64,000 bases of DNA from Salmonella enterica subsp. arizonae (GTDB lineage: Bacteria > Pseudomonadota > Gammaproteobacteria > Enterobacterales > Enterobacteriaceae), in NCBI RefSeq assembly GCF_008692845.1, contig NZ_VXJW01000003.1, forward strand, positions 124,001-188,000. Reading direction: 5' to 3'. Positions 19,274-28,388 of the stretch are shown one piece after another. Numbering within the stretch: position 1 is the first letter of the stretch; every line of letters begins with the position of its first letter. Below the pieces are notes generated by a model. That model was not told where the DNA came from. It saw nothing but the letters and a program-made list of their open reading frames with translations, and did not search any database. The position numbers and the translations under genes are program-made.

Positions 19274-20401
19274 ATGCTCAAACCTATTTTCTACAGTACA
19301 AGTGCAAAGGTTCCGCAATATCCGGAAACAGATAAGGCAGAAAATGCCGGATGTATCTCTCTATCTTCAGTCATTCAGCATGTTAAAAATGTTGTTGAAG
19401 ATGTTCCAGCATTTCCAGAAAGCAGAACGGTGAGTGGTTCTGTTAGCGCAGCGTACAGGCTTTCTTTTGAAGAGGAATTTTGCGGTCTCAGCAATGAAGA
19501 ACGTAAAAAGGTGTATGGTCGTCTTTTTGGAAAACAAGTACTTGCACATATTAATTCCATCTATCAGCGTGACGCTGACTTAATAAGAGAAAAGCATTAA
19601 GGCGGGTAAGCCGTGAGTGTGGCGCAGAAATAGATTGCGTTAGCTTGTTAAACAAGATGGTGGATATTTTACAAAATGCCCGACTGACAATAAATTTTAA
19701 TGCCGCAAAAATTGACTTTGTCTCTCTCTTAAAAAATAAACAATATCTAAACTCTCATGCTATAGGTTGCAGACCAGGAAATTTACCTGCTTATAACGTC
19801 GGACGTAATTCAGTTGAAACTAAAACATTTGAGCTGGGGAAGCTTGCAGATTCACCTTATGCCCCATATGGTCAGACAGGAGATTTTTCCTTAGCATATA
19901 CTCCTCAAAATAGAAATTTTAGCCCTACAAGCAGACCAATTTATGCCGCACTGGACTTTCTGAAAGAGAGCGCATGGAGGAGCCAGCTCTTATGGGAAGT
20001 CATTTTTTGAACTAAATGATAATGTCAAAACAAATTGTACATTCTCACCTTTTGATATCTACGGTCACAGATTTGGTCTGGATACCAGTAAATTATCTAC
20101 ATTCTGGCATATGGAGAAACTCATTGCATTCTGTCAAGATGATTTGTTCGGTTATAATTGCTTTAAGAGCTTAGTTAAAATGGCTAAGGGTGAAAAATTT
20201 TCAGCTCATTCTAATTATGGTACGGGTTATGAAGGAAATTATATAGAGGCTCACATTCCTGGTGACGTATATTTATTTAGAGACATAAAATACGCTCATT
20301 TATATATGAAAGAAAGCTCTTATTCGAAAAATCAACTGGATGATTATGCAAAACAAATAAACCAAACGCTTAATGAAAATTGCATAATACTATATCAATA
20401 A
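19274..20401 (+). pseudogene. DUF3626-like protein, possible secreted effector, frameshifted twice
   Basis: Starts at ATG 19274 with a good ribosome-binding site. Frame 1 runs 108 codons to ...RDADLIREKH. One missing A near 19590-19594 would restore ...REKALRRVSRECGAEID, which joins the frame containing LTINFNAAKIDFVSLLKN. Near 19966-19971 a +1 or -2 change breaks SRPIYAALDFLKE from AHGGASSYGKSFFELND. The last frame ends at 20401 (NYIEAHIPGDVYLFRDIKYA). The order LTINF, SRPxYxALxF, YGxxFFELN, YIEAHIxG matches my memory of DUF3626 proteins, some in pathogens. Rejoined it would be about 375 residues. AT-rich composition suggests transfer. No known type III signal motif is recognised, so the effector role is inference. 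Confidence 0.65.
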
Positions 20402-20574
20402 ACTCGTTATAAGGTTATTTAAAGAAACTTTAAATTGTTTTGGCCGTGTACAGATCTGATATATGGGTTTCTCGTGATATCCAATGCCGCCTAAGAGCAA
20501 TTTCTTTTGCCTGATTTGCAGGTTCGCAAAGAGTGGTCATCGGCCTGTTTTGACCGATGACATCCCTCTGTGGT

Positions 20575-21513
20575 CTAGAAGCGGTACTGAAGCCCCGCAG
20601 TAACCGTATAGTTATTATTAGCGATACCTGCGACATCGCCACCAAAATACTCCGAATCACCGCTGGTTTTATCTATGATTTGCGTACCCCCCTTGCCTTC
20701 TTCATATTTACTGTAAGCAAATTCCGCAAAAATTTTTGCATTATTTGTAATATAATATCCTGCGTTAACAGAGGCTCCATAATATCTCGAACTTCCCGTT
20801 TTTTCACGAAAAGTAAGTTTGCGCATGTAGTGTTCGTCATTATCATGCGCATGTACCCAGTCGCTGTATTTAAACATTACATTACCCTCAAAATCATTAA
20901 TACGATAATGACCCGCCAGTCCGATATAGGGCATTTCGAAACGCTGGCTATAACCTATGACGCGTTTGCCCGGAGGAAAGTTACCAATATATTGGCCATT
21001 ATCATAACTATAAGACCCACCTCTTGCCGTCCAGCTAAAACGGGTTTCCTGATAACCCGCTGTTACGCCAGCCTTGAAGTTATCTCCCTGCAATAACCAG
21101 CCTTTTACATTCAAATCATATTCATTAGCATGGTTGACACTGGTGTCCGGATGAATTGAACGATCGGTCCAGCCTGACTGCTCGCTGTTCATCCAGTCGC
21201 GGTCAACCATATGACCCGACCCCGACGCCAAAGAAGTCCAGCCGCGGGCATTTAGCGTCACGAACGAATAGGGATCCCATGATAAATCCCCCTGCAAAAT
21301 GGCGACATTTTTTATTTTCCAGTCCAGTTGACTAAGTTTCCGCCCGGTATCAATGTCATAAACCAGTTCCCTGGATTTACCATTTAACACTCCCGCGGAA
21401 AGGGACGTCGTGACGCTATCAGGAGAGAAATCCGGAATAAATAAGGTAGACTCCGCATAAACCGACTCAGAAAATACGGTGATTATCATTACTGCAATAA
21501 CATGTTTTTTCAT
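20575..21513 (-). CDS. pgtE: Outer membrane protease PgtE (omptin)
   Basis: A 312-residue omptin-family aspartyl protease. Residues 1-20 are the signal peptide ([20 protein letters not shown]), and the C-terminus ends YRF. The catalytic pair is present: MVDRDWM in the first loop (the two Asp residues) and HDNDEHY in a later loop (Asp-His). In Salmonella PgtE cleaves plasminogen, alpha-2-antiplasmin, complement and cationic peptides at the cell surface, and is PhoP-dependent. I chose ATG 21513 because it gives the signal peptide; the frame extends further upstream without family support. It is intact although its pgt neighbours are destroyed. Confidence 0.95.
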   Translation of the reverse strand: MKKHVIAVMIITVFSESVYAESTLFIPDFSPDSVTTSLSAGVLNGKSRELVYDIDTGRKLSQLDWKIKNVAILQGDLSWDPYSFVTLNARGWTSLASGSGHMVDRDWMNSEQSGWTDRSIHPDTSVNHANEYDLNVKGWLLQGDNFKAGVTAGYQETRFSWTARGGSYSYDNGQYIGNFPPGKRVIGYSQRFEMPYIGLAGHYRINDFEGNVMFKYSDWVHAHDNDEHYMRKLTFREKTGSSRYYGASVNAGYYITNNAKIFAEFAYSKYEEGKGGTQIIDKTSGDSEYFGGDVAGIANNNYTVTAGLQYRF

Positions 21514-21661
21514 TTCTCTTACCCTAATATTCAGATATAATCTGGAGAGGTGATGAAGTTTTATCTTGTCAAATCGCCGGACAAGAGTACATTTGTTCCG
21601 CCAGAAAACTTGACGCATTTTTACCGTATATTTAAGTTAAGAAACAGGATTCGATAATCTA

Positions 21662-21805
21662 ATGAATAATAAGGAGCCTATAATAAGAATGAGAGGGCTT
21701 ACCTGTGTGGTGATTCTCGTTATGTGGCTAACGTCATTGCTGCCAGTGCTGCCAGCCAGATTGAACGCAACTGTGATGTCAGAATTTATAATGTCCTCTA
21801 CTTAA
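21662..21805 (+). CDS. Possible small membrane peptide between pgtE and pgtA
   Basis: A 47-codon frame (or 38 codons from ATG 21689) contains a single hydrophobic segment LTCVVILVMWLTSLLPVLP after a basic start. AAGGAG lies about 12 bases before the second ATG. It partly overlaps the end of pgtA on the other strand. The hydrophobic helix and the RBS-like sequence are seen directly. That it is expressed is only a guess. Confidence 0.22.
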   Translation: MNNKEPIIRMRGLTCVVILVMWLTSLLPVLPARLNATVMSEFIMSST

Positions 21806-22684
21806 ACCATATTTTTTCATGCGCAGATAAAGTTTTTTACGGGGAATTTGCAGGTATTCCGCTACTTCATTCATCCGCCCCTGATGAATATTTAATGCTT
21901 CGGTAATAATTTGTCGCTCATACTCTTCAACGCGCCGGTCAAGCGGGGGTGGCTCCTGAAGGAGCAACTGTGGGTTGACCGTTTCCGCCAGCGGTAGCAC
22001 GCCGACAGCAAAAAGTTCTGCCGCATTGGCCAGTTCGCGCACATTGCTTGGCCAGGCGCGTCGCATTATTCCTTTCAGTAATTCCCCCGCTATTTCCGGC
22101 ACTGGATGATCCAGCCGCAGACTGGCTTTTCAAAGATAATGGCGGAATAACGGCTCAATATCATCCGGCCGCTGAGAAAGAGACTGGCAGGCGATTTGGG
22201 TCATGGCAAAACAGTAAGATAGCTCGGCCGCAATATGATTAGCTGCCGCCTGCCCCAACAGCGAAGCGCTGCCAACGCCTACCAGACGAAAAGGCCGATG
22301 TTCCAGACTTTGTAGACGCGCCAGATGGTGCTGCTGTTCGCGAGTCAGATATTCAGGATGACTCAACACCAGCGTACCTCCTTGCGCCTGGTCGATAAAT
22401 ACTTCTAGCTGCGCGGCATTATCCGGCGTGAGTTCATAGCGTACAAACGGGCCTTTTGCGTTACGCCCCAGTTGATGAAGATAGCGGGCGCCAGTCATAC
22501 GTCCGGTTCCATGCTCACCGTAAAACCACACGGCAATGTCCGTTTCCGCCAACTGCTTTAACCGATGTCGAAATTGATTCATCCACTCGCTGCGCCCAAT
22601 CAGTTCAACCTGTAACGTCTGCTGGCAATATTGCTGCCGTGCAATGACCGATCGGCGCTGGCGTAGCGCTTCTTCAATTAACAT
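21779..22684 (-). pseudogene. pgtA: pgtA remnant (C-terminal part of the phosphoglycerate response regulator)
   Basis: The frame beginning MLIEEALRQRRSVIARQQ corresponds to the middle and C-terminal parts of PgtA, the NtrC-like activator of phosphoglycerate uptake (about 415 residues in Salmonella). The receiver domain is gone: upstream bases belong to pgtC. The atypical central domain (FYGEHGTGRMTGARYLHQLG) is followed by an in-frame TGA at 22130-22132, probably from CGA, since the same frame continues KASLRLDHPVPEIAGELL. The C-terminal helix-turn-helix (MNEVAEYLQIPRKKLYLRM) is intact but untranslated. The regulator is dead. Confidence 0.88.
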
Positions 22685-23076
22685 TAATAGGTTGAGCGGA
22701 TAGAACGCGGCACCAACTTCTGGCTGGCGGCAGGCGCGCTATCAAATAGCGCCAGCTTTTGGTGCTCCTGAAGGTGTTGCAACAGCATGGGGGATGAGGT
22801 CAGGATCAAATCGACATTTTCCGCATTCGCTGTATCAAGTAATTGCTCTAAAGAGCCGCTGGTGCGGTTGAGAGTACGAATCATGACGGAGCCCGGCTCC
22901 GTCTGCCAACGCTGGATAATCCATGTGGTCGCGCCGGGTTAAAACGTCGTCGCCATCACCAGCTCGCGGCTGTATGCCTGGCAAGAAACAAGCATCGCAG
23001 CCAGCCACAGCGTAAAACCACCCACTCTGGCGAAACGACCATAGCAACAGAAAAGCCGATTTGTGATCCCGTTCAT
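22684..23076 (-). pseudogene. pgtC: pgtC remnant (N-terminal part of the phosphoglycerate regulatory protein)
   Basis: From ATG 23076 the frame encodes a signal-peptide-like start (GFTLWLAAMLVSCQAYS) and ELVMATTF, then a TAA at 22939-22941 (codon 46, probably from TCA). The same frame continues PGATTWIIQRW and MIRTLNRTSGSLEQLLDTAN up to LVPRSIRST. There it abruptly joins pgtA sequence. PgtC is normally about 400 residues and works with the sensor PgtB; only some 130 codons remain. The fusion point is at about 22684-22690. pgtB is completely absent. Confidence 0.88.
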
Positions 23077-23427
23077 AAATATTGACATCACATAAAGAAA
23101 ACCTTGAGACAAAACTTACCCTTTTATTTCTGTTAGCATCCAGAACAGCGTTATTTGAATAATAACGGGTCTGTCATCCGAAAGCACTAATAAATCGTAT
23201 CAGATAACTGGCAGCAAATTTGTTAATATCCGCACATGATAACAATAAAACGGTTATGCCAATAATTAATCTCCCCTCACCTTTAAGATGGGTCAAAAAT
23301 AGCCGCCAGACTCACCAAATTGAGTCAATTTTGACACATTTTCACGACTTGAGTTTTATTGTCATCTCTTTCATTCTGCCAACAAAACCTCCTGATATTA
23401 ATCTCACTATAAAATACAGGTGACTCC

Positions 23428-24814
23428 ATGTTATCAATATTAAAAAAGGGCGATCGGCGAATAAAGTCCCAGCGGAAAAAGTTCAGGCTACGTATGGACG
23501 ATACCGTATGCAGGCATTGTTGAGCGTATTTCTGGGATATCTCGCTTATTATATAGTCAGAAACAGTTTCACTTTATCGACGCCTTACTTAAAAGAACAA
23601 CTGGATCTTAGCGCTACGCAAATTGGCCTGCTGAGTAGCTGTATGCTTATTGCTTACGGAATCAGCAAAGGCGTGATGAGCAGCCTGGCAGATAAAGCCA
23701 GCCCGAAAGTCTTTATGGCATGCGGTCTGGTACTCTGTGCGATTGTTAACGTCGGATTGGGGTTCAGTGGCGCATTCTTGATATTTGCCGCTCTGGTAGT
23801 TTTCAATGGCCTTTTTCAGGGCATGCGCGTCGCCCCTCTTTTATTATCATAGCAAACTGGTTCCCTCGTCAGGAACGCGGGCGCGTAGGCGCTTTCTGGA
23901 ATATCTCGCATAACGTTGGCGGTGGAATTGTCGCGCCTATCGTCGGTACGGCTTTCGCTATATTAGGCAGCGAACACTGGCAAAGCGCCAGTTATATCGT
24001 TCCGGCCTGTGTCGCCGTTATTTTTGCTTTAGTCGTTCTGCTCCTGGGAAAAGGTTCGCCGCGTGAAGAAGGTCTTCCCTCACTGGAACAGATGATACCA
24101 GAAGAAAAAATCATTCTGAAAACGAAGAATACAGCGAAAGCACCAGAAAATATGAGCGCATTTCAAATATTCTGTACTTATGTGCTGCGCAATAAAAATA
24201 CCTGGTATATTTCGCTGGTGGATGTCTTCGTTTACATGGTGCGATTTGGCATGATTAGCTGGTTGCCTATCTATCTGTTAACGGTAAAATATTTTTCAAA
24301 AGAACAGATGAGCGTCGCATTTCTCTTTTTCGAGTGGGCGGCGATTCCCTCCACGCTACTGGCGGGTTGGCTGTCAGATAAACTGTTTAAAGGCCGTAGA
24401 ATGCCGTTAGCTATGATTTGTATGGCGCTGATATTTGTCTGTCTGATCGGATACTGGAAAAGTGAATCTTTACTGATGGTAACGATTTTCGCCGCCATTG
24501 TGGGCTGCCTGATTTACGTCCCGCAGTTCCTGGCATCAGTACAGACGATGGAGATAGTCCCCAGTTTCGCCGTAGGCTCCGCCGTCGGATTACGTGGGTT
24601 TATGAGCTATATCTTCGGCGCCTCGTTGGGCACCAGTCTCTTTGGCGTGATGGTGGACAAACTTGGCTGGTACGGCGGATTTTATCTGCTGATGGGCGGC
24701 ATTGTGTGCTGTATTCTGTTCTGTTATCTCTCCCATTGCGGTGCGCTGGAACTGGAGCGGCAGCGCCATGCGTTACATAACCAGAATTCGCTGCAACTTG
24801 CCGATGCGCAATAA
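23428..24814 (+). pseudogene. pgtP: Phosphoglycerate transporter pgtP, two frameshifts
   Basis: The gene is recognisable as the 3-phosphoglycerate/2-phosphoglycerate/PEP antiporter of the organophosphate:phosphate family (UhpT/GlpT relatives). It starts at ATG 23428. An A-run at about 23441-23447 is one base short, so VPAEKVQATYGRYRMQ lies in the next frame. A second single-base loss near 23832 (GTCGCCCC in place of GTCGGCCCC) ends the frame at a TAG at 23850. The downstream frame then reads on to 24814 (IANWFPRQERGRVGAFWNIS ...). Twelve membrane segments are readable over the three frames. It is non-functional as sequenced. An intergenic region of about 350 bases separates it from pgtC. Confidence 0.9.
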
Positions 24815-24884
24815 TCGATTAGCCTTCCCAGGGAAAATAAGCGCCGACGTTATCGGCGCTATCTATTTACTGACACTATGTATG

Positions 24885-25127
24885 CTAACGCTTGCCGTAC
24901 CCTACCATAAAGCGAATGATTAACCCGCATGCCGGTGAGAGAAAAAGCAATAATCCGCTACCAATTTCATCGCCATCTTGCAGCCATACATTGAGTAAAT
25001 AAATCAGTGCGACAAGAATAACCATTCCAGTAAAAGAAGAAACCGCAGAAAAAGCCCCCATCACCTGACCGATATAGCAACTTACGGCAAGTATACTTAT
25101 TACAAGAAATGTCCATAAATAAATCAT
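24885..25127 (-). CDS. yfdY: YfdY family small inner membrane protein
   Basis: An 80-residue protein with three hydrophobic segments (about 4-22, 32-48 and 58-75) and a basic C-terminus (GYGKR). Length and position next to lpxP match E. coli YfdY (DUF2545), a predicted inner-membrane protein of unknown function. A weak hairpin at about 24840-24857 (AGCGCCGA/TCGGCGCT) may end it and pgtP. The 370 bases upstream are AT-rich and hold no supported gene. Confidence 0.78.
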   Translation of the reverse strand: MIYLWTFLVISILAVSCYIGQVMGAFSAVSSFTGMVILVALIYLLNVWLQDGDEIGSGLLLFLSPACGLIIRFMVGYGKR

Positions 25128-25503
25128 CTATAATACCTCCTGTCTATGGCAAGGCTTCCATATCGCCTTACAGTCCCTATCATTCCCCATTTAAGATAAA
25201 CCTTATCGGTAAGTCATTTCCATAACATTTATCTCACATTTTATTTTTCTAATCACTTTCAATAACCTTCGTCTGAAATTAAATTAATAGTTTAAAAACA
25301 AAGGATTAAAAATAGTTGTCGATCTATTTTTGTTACCGAAGAAATATTTACGCTTCTTGATAAAGAATTTCTGGGCGCGAGTAAATAACTGGTGGTACAT
25401 TAGCCTGCCTGGCATTCATGCCCCTCGTGGTTTAGTACTGACTTAGTTTTACACTCCTTACAGGAACCATTGTCGTACATGATGGCCTAACTAAACACAA
25501 AAT

Positions 25504-25630
25504 CATTCAAGTTGCAGCAAGGCGGCAAGCGAGTTCTCTCAAGTAAGTGATTCAGGCGGCCCTTAAGGGCGAGTCTCATGGATGAGACGAGTAAACTCAG
25601 CAGCCTACACAGAGGCAGCCTGAAGGATGA
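25504..25630. repeat. ERIC/IRU-like intergenic inverted repeat
   Basis: A 127-base element whose outer ends, TCATTCAAGTTGC and GCAGCCTGAAGGATGA, are imperfect inverted repeats. The inner part contains AAGTAAGTGATTC, similar to ERIC/IRU sequences (AAGTAAGTGACTG). It lies just before lpxP and may be transcribed into its leader. It is a divergent copy, so the family assignment is tentative. Confidence 0.5.
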
Positions 25631-25707
25631 CGTGTATTTCAGAGTGTACCGCTGCGGATAATAACTCTTCTGCGATACATTATTTGCGTATCTACAGAAG
25701 GTATTTT

Positions 25708-26628
25708 ATGTTTCCTCAAAGCAAATTTTCGCGCGCGTTTTTGCATCCGCGCTACTGGCTGACGTGGTTTGGCGTCGGCGTCCTCTGGTTACTGGTGCAA
25801 CTTCCCTACCCTGTTTTACGTTTTTTGGGAACCCGCACGGGAAAACTGGCGCGCCCCTTTCTGAAGCGACGTGAGTCGATTGCCCAGAAAAATATTGAAC
25901 TCTGCTTCCCGGCACTCTCGTGGGAAGAAAGGGAAAAACTGCTCGCCGAGAACTTTCACTCTCTTGGCATGGCGCTGCTTGAAACGGGCATGGCCTGGTT
26001 CTGGCCTGACAGCCGGGTTCGAAAATGGTTTGATGTGGACGGGCTGGACAACCTTACCCGCGCGCAGGCACAAAATCGCGGCGTAATGGTCGTCGGCGTG
26101 CATTTTATGTCGCTGGAGTTGGGAGGCCGGGTGATGGGTCTCTGTCAGCCGATGATGGCCACCTATCGTCCGCATAACAATCCGCTCATGGAGTGGGTGC
26201 AAACGCGCGGCCGTATGCGCTCAAATAAAGCGATGATCGGCAGAAACAACCTGCGTGGCATTGTGGGCGCGCTGAAAAAGGGAGAAGCCGTTTGGTTTGC
26301 TCCCGACCAGGACTACGGCCCTAAAGGCAGCTCCTTTGCACCGTTTTTCGCTGTTGAAAACGTCGCTACCACGAACGGCACTTATGTACTGTCCAGGCTG
26401 TCTGGCGCCGCTATGTTGACCGTCACGATGGTGAGAAAAACCGATAACTCAGGTTATCGTCTGTATATTACCCCTGAAATGGAAGGTTACCCGGCAGATG
26501 AAAATCAAGCCGCTGCTTATATGAATAAAATTATTGAGAAAGAGATCATGCGCGCCCCGGAGCAATATCTTTGGATTCATCGCCGTTTTAAGACTCGCCC
26601 GCTGGGAGAAGCGTCACTCTATATCTAA
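25708..26628 (+). CDS. lpxP: Lipid A palmitoleoyl acyltransferase (cold-induced), LpxP
   Basis: A 306-residue inner-membrane acyltransferase of the LpxL/LpxM/LpxP family. In the cold it adds palmitoleate to lipid A in place of laurate. A membrane anchor lies near residues 17-35. The catalytic HX4E motif (HFMSLE) is near residue 132, followed by YRPHNNPLMEW. I chose ATG 25708, preceded by AGAAGG, because it matches the family N-terminus (MFPQSKFS); a longer frame begins at 25627 without support. It is intact and is followed by a terminator. Confidence 0.95.
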   Translation: MFPQSKFSRAFLHPRYWLTWFGVGVLWLLVQLPYPVLRFLGTRTGKLARPFLKRRESIAQKNIELCFPALSWEEREKLLAENFHSLGMALLETGMAWFWPDSRVRKWFDVDGLDNLTRAQAQNRGVMVVGVHFMSLELGGRVMGLCQPMMATYRPHNNPLMEWVQTRGRMRSNKAMIGRNNLRGIVGALKKGEAVWFAPDQDYGPKGSSFAPFFAVENVATTNGTYVLSRLSGAAMLTVTMVRKTDNSGYRLYITPEMEGYPADENQAAAYMNKIIEKEIMRAPEQYLWIHRRFKTRPLGEASLYI

Positions 26629-26655
26629 AAAAGGCTGAAAGGCCTTTTATTTTGT
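26628..26655 (+). terminator. Terminator after lpxP
   Basis: Hairpin AAAAGGCT-GAA-AGGCCTTTT followed by ATTTTG directly after the lpxP stop. Confidence 0.75.
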
Positions 26656-26715
26656 CATGCCGCATTGCCATGATATTCATATCGTAAATTACTTATCCCT
26701 ACTTTTAGCGCCATG

Positions 26716-26738
26716 CCTCCTGGTTACAGGAGGTTTTT
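26716..26738 (+). terminator. Second intrinsic-terminator-like hairpin in the lpxP-ypdK gap
   Basis: CCTCCTG-GTTA-CAGGAGG followed by TTTTT is a compact, perfect terminator structure. It lies about 85 bases beyond the lpxP terminator with no gene in between, so it could mark the end of a short RNA or act as a back-up terminator. The rest of the 26656-27029 gap shows no supported gene. Confidence 0.55.
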
Positions 26739-27029
26739 AATGCGTCGTCAGCTTCGCTCAATAGCGATTTATCACTGCCAGAAATCAAACTGTCGCCGAT
26801 TCACGACACCTGTAAGTTACTAAAAGTAAATGGGAAAATCCCTCTTGTCTCACCTCATTTTTAGGCGTACATTAGCGCCGTCTGGAGCGATGAAGCTCAG
26901 AATTCCGAGGTGATGCAGGCAGTTGAAACACGAATAATTCTCAATTTCGTATTGTCCGGCGTCAACTCTTTATAATCAGGTAAGTGTTAGTTCATTTAGG
27001 CGTACGACAGGTACGCGGAGAGATGAAAC

Positions 27030-27101
27030 GTGAAATATTTCTTTATGGGCATTTCATTTATGGTCATCGTTTGGGCCGGTACTTTCGCTCTGATGATTTA
27101 A
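27030..27101 (+). CDS. ypdK: Small membrane protein YpdK (23 residues)
   Basis: A 23-codon frame starting with GTG reads KYFFMGISFMVIVWAGTF then ALMI and stops. It is almost identical to my memory of E. coli YpdK, an experimentally detected single-span membrane protein encoded between lpxP and alaC. GGAGAG lies about 8 bases upstream of the GTG. The whole peptide is one hydrophobic helix. Its function is unknown. A bidirectional terminator follows 15 bases later. Confidence 0.85.
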   Translation: MKYFFMGISFMVIVWAGTFALMI

Positions 27102-27116
27102 AAGTACAATGCAGAG

Positions 27117-27149
27117 AAAAACAGGAGCCCGGGGCTCCTGTTTGCTTTT
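27117..27149. terminator. Bidirectional terminator between ypdK and alaC
   Basis: Perfect stem AAACAGGAGCC/GGCTCCTGTTT, flanked by A-rich and T-rich tails on the two sides, ends both convergent transcripts. Confidence 0.85.
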
Positions 27150-28388
27150 CTACTCCGAACGCGCCTCAACGGGCTTCAGATTTGCCGACAGCGCGCCATC
27201 GGCGCGGAACATCGCTTTAATCCCCCGGACGGCCTGCCGAATACGATCGCGATTCTCTATTAATGCAAAGCGTACATGAGTATCGCCATAATCGCCAAAG
27301 CCTATTCCTGGAGAAACGCAGACCTTCGCCTCATTCAGCAGCTTTTTGGCAAACTCAAGCGAGCCCATCGCCGCATATTGCTCCGGGATTTTCGCCCAGA
27401 CGTACATTGAGGCTTTCGGCATTTCAACCATCCAGCCCGCCTCATATAGCCCCTTCACCAGTACATCACGACGGCGTTTATACTGCTCTGCAATATCACG
27501 CACGCACTGCTGATCGCCCTCCAGAGCGGCGATAGCCGCCACCTGAAGCGGGGTAAACGTACCATAATCGTGATAACTTTTAATACGCGCCAGCGCGCTG
27601 ACCAGAGTTTTATTGCCCACCATAAAGCCAATACGCCAGCCTGCCATATTGTAGCTTTTCGACAGGGTAAAAAATTCGACCGCCACGTCGCGCGCGCCGG
27701 GCACCTGCATAATCGATGGCGCTTTCCAGCCGTCGTACACGATATCGGCATATGCCAGATCGTGTACGACCAGCACATCATAACGTTTAGCCAGAGCGAC
27801 CACTTTTTCAAAAAATTCCAGTTCAACGCACTGAGCCGTAGGGTTAGACGGAAAACCCAAAATCATCATTTTCGGTTTCGGATAACTTTCGCGAATAGCA
27901 CGCTCCAGCTCGTTGAAGAAATCAACCCCCTCCACCAATGGAACCGAACGAACCTGCGCGCCGGCGATAACAGCGCCATAAATATGAATCGGATAACTGG
28001 GGTTCGGCACCAGTACCGTATCGCCATGATCCAGTGTTGCCAGCATTAAATGCGCCAGCCCCTCTTTGGAACCGATGGTCACAATCGCTTCGGTTTCCGG
28101 ATCGATATCGACATCATAACGTTCCTGATACCAGTGAGAAATCGCGCGGCGTAAACGCGGTATACCGCGAGACGTTGAATAACCGTGCGTATCCGGGCGC
28201 TGCGCGACGGTACAAAGTTTTTCAACAATGTGGGGAGGGGTTGCGCCATCAGGATTGCCCATACTGAAATCAATAATATCTTCGCCGCGCCGGCGCGCAG
28301 CCATTTTGAGTTCAGCGGTGATGTTAAATACGTAGGGCGGAAGGCGATCGATACGCGTAAAACGACGATCAGGGCGGAAGTCAGCCAT
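27150..28388 (-). CDS. alaC: Alanine transaminase AlaC
   Basis: A 412-residue class I/II pyridoxal-phosphate aminotransferase. It makes alanine from pyruvate and glutamate, together with AlaA and AvtA. The substrate-binding stretch [10 protein letters not shown] lies near residue 125 and NPTAQ near 180. The PLP lysine is in [15 protein letters not shown] near residue 244. It is convergent with ypdK and preceded by a long AT-rich region. Length and motifs are complete. The former name is yfdZ. Confidence 0.94.
   Translation of the reverse strand: MADFRPDRRFTRIDRLPPYVFNITAELKMAARRRGEDIIDFSMGNPDGATPPHIVEKLCTVAQRPDTHGYSTSRGIPRLRRAISHWYQERYDVDIDPETEAIVTIGSKEGLAHLMLATLDHGDTVLVPNPSYPIHIYGAVIAGAQVRSVPLVEGVDFFNELERAIRESYPKPKMMILGFPSNPTAQCVELEFFEKVVALAKRYDVLVVHDLAYADIVYDGWKAPSIMQVPGARDVAVEFFTLSKSYNMAGWRIGFMVGNKTLVSALARIKSYHDYGTFTPLQVAAIAALEGDQQCVRDIAEQYKRRRDVLVKGLYEAGWMVEMPKASMYVWAKIPEQYAAMGSLEFAKKLLNEAKVCVSPGIGFGDYGDTHVRFALIENRDRIRQAVRGIKAMFRADGALSANLKPVEARSE

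Noticed and set aside
20511-20530. TGCAGGTTCG shared with the T-arm of argW, as a possible attachment site at the far end of the island
   Set aside because: Only ten bases match and the rest of the tRNA 3' end is absent. T-arm sequences recur by chance, and no integrase is present.
22835-23047. 70-codon minus-strand frame in the pgtC region
   Set aside because: It lies in a different frame from the true PgtC signal peptide and coding sequence, which starts at 23076 and is readable apart from one stop.
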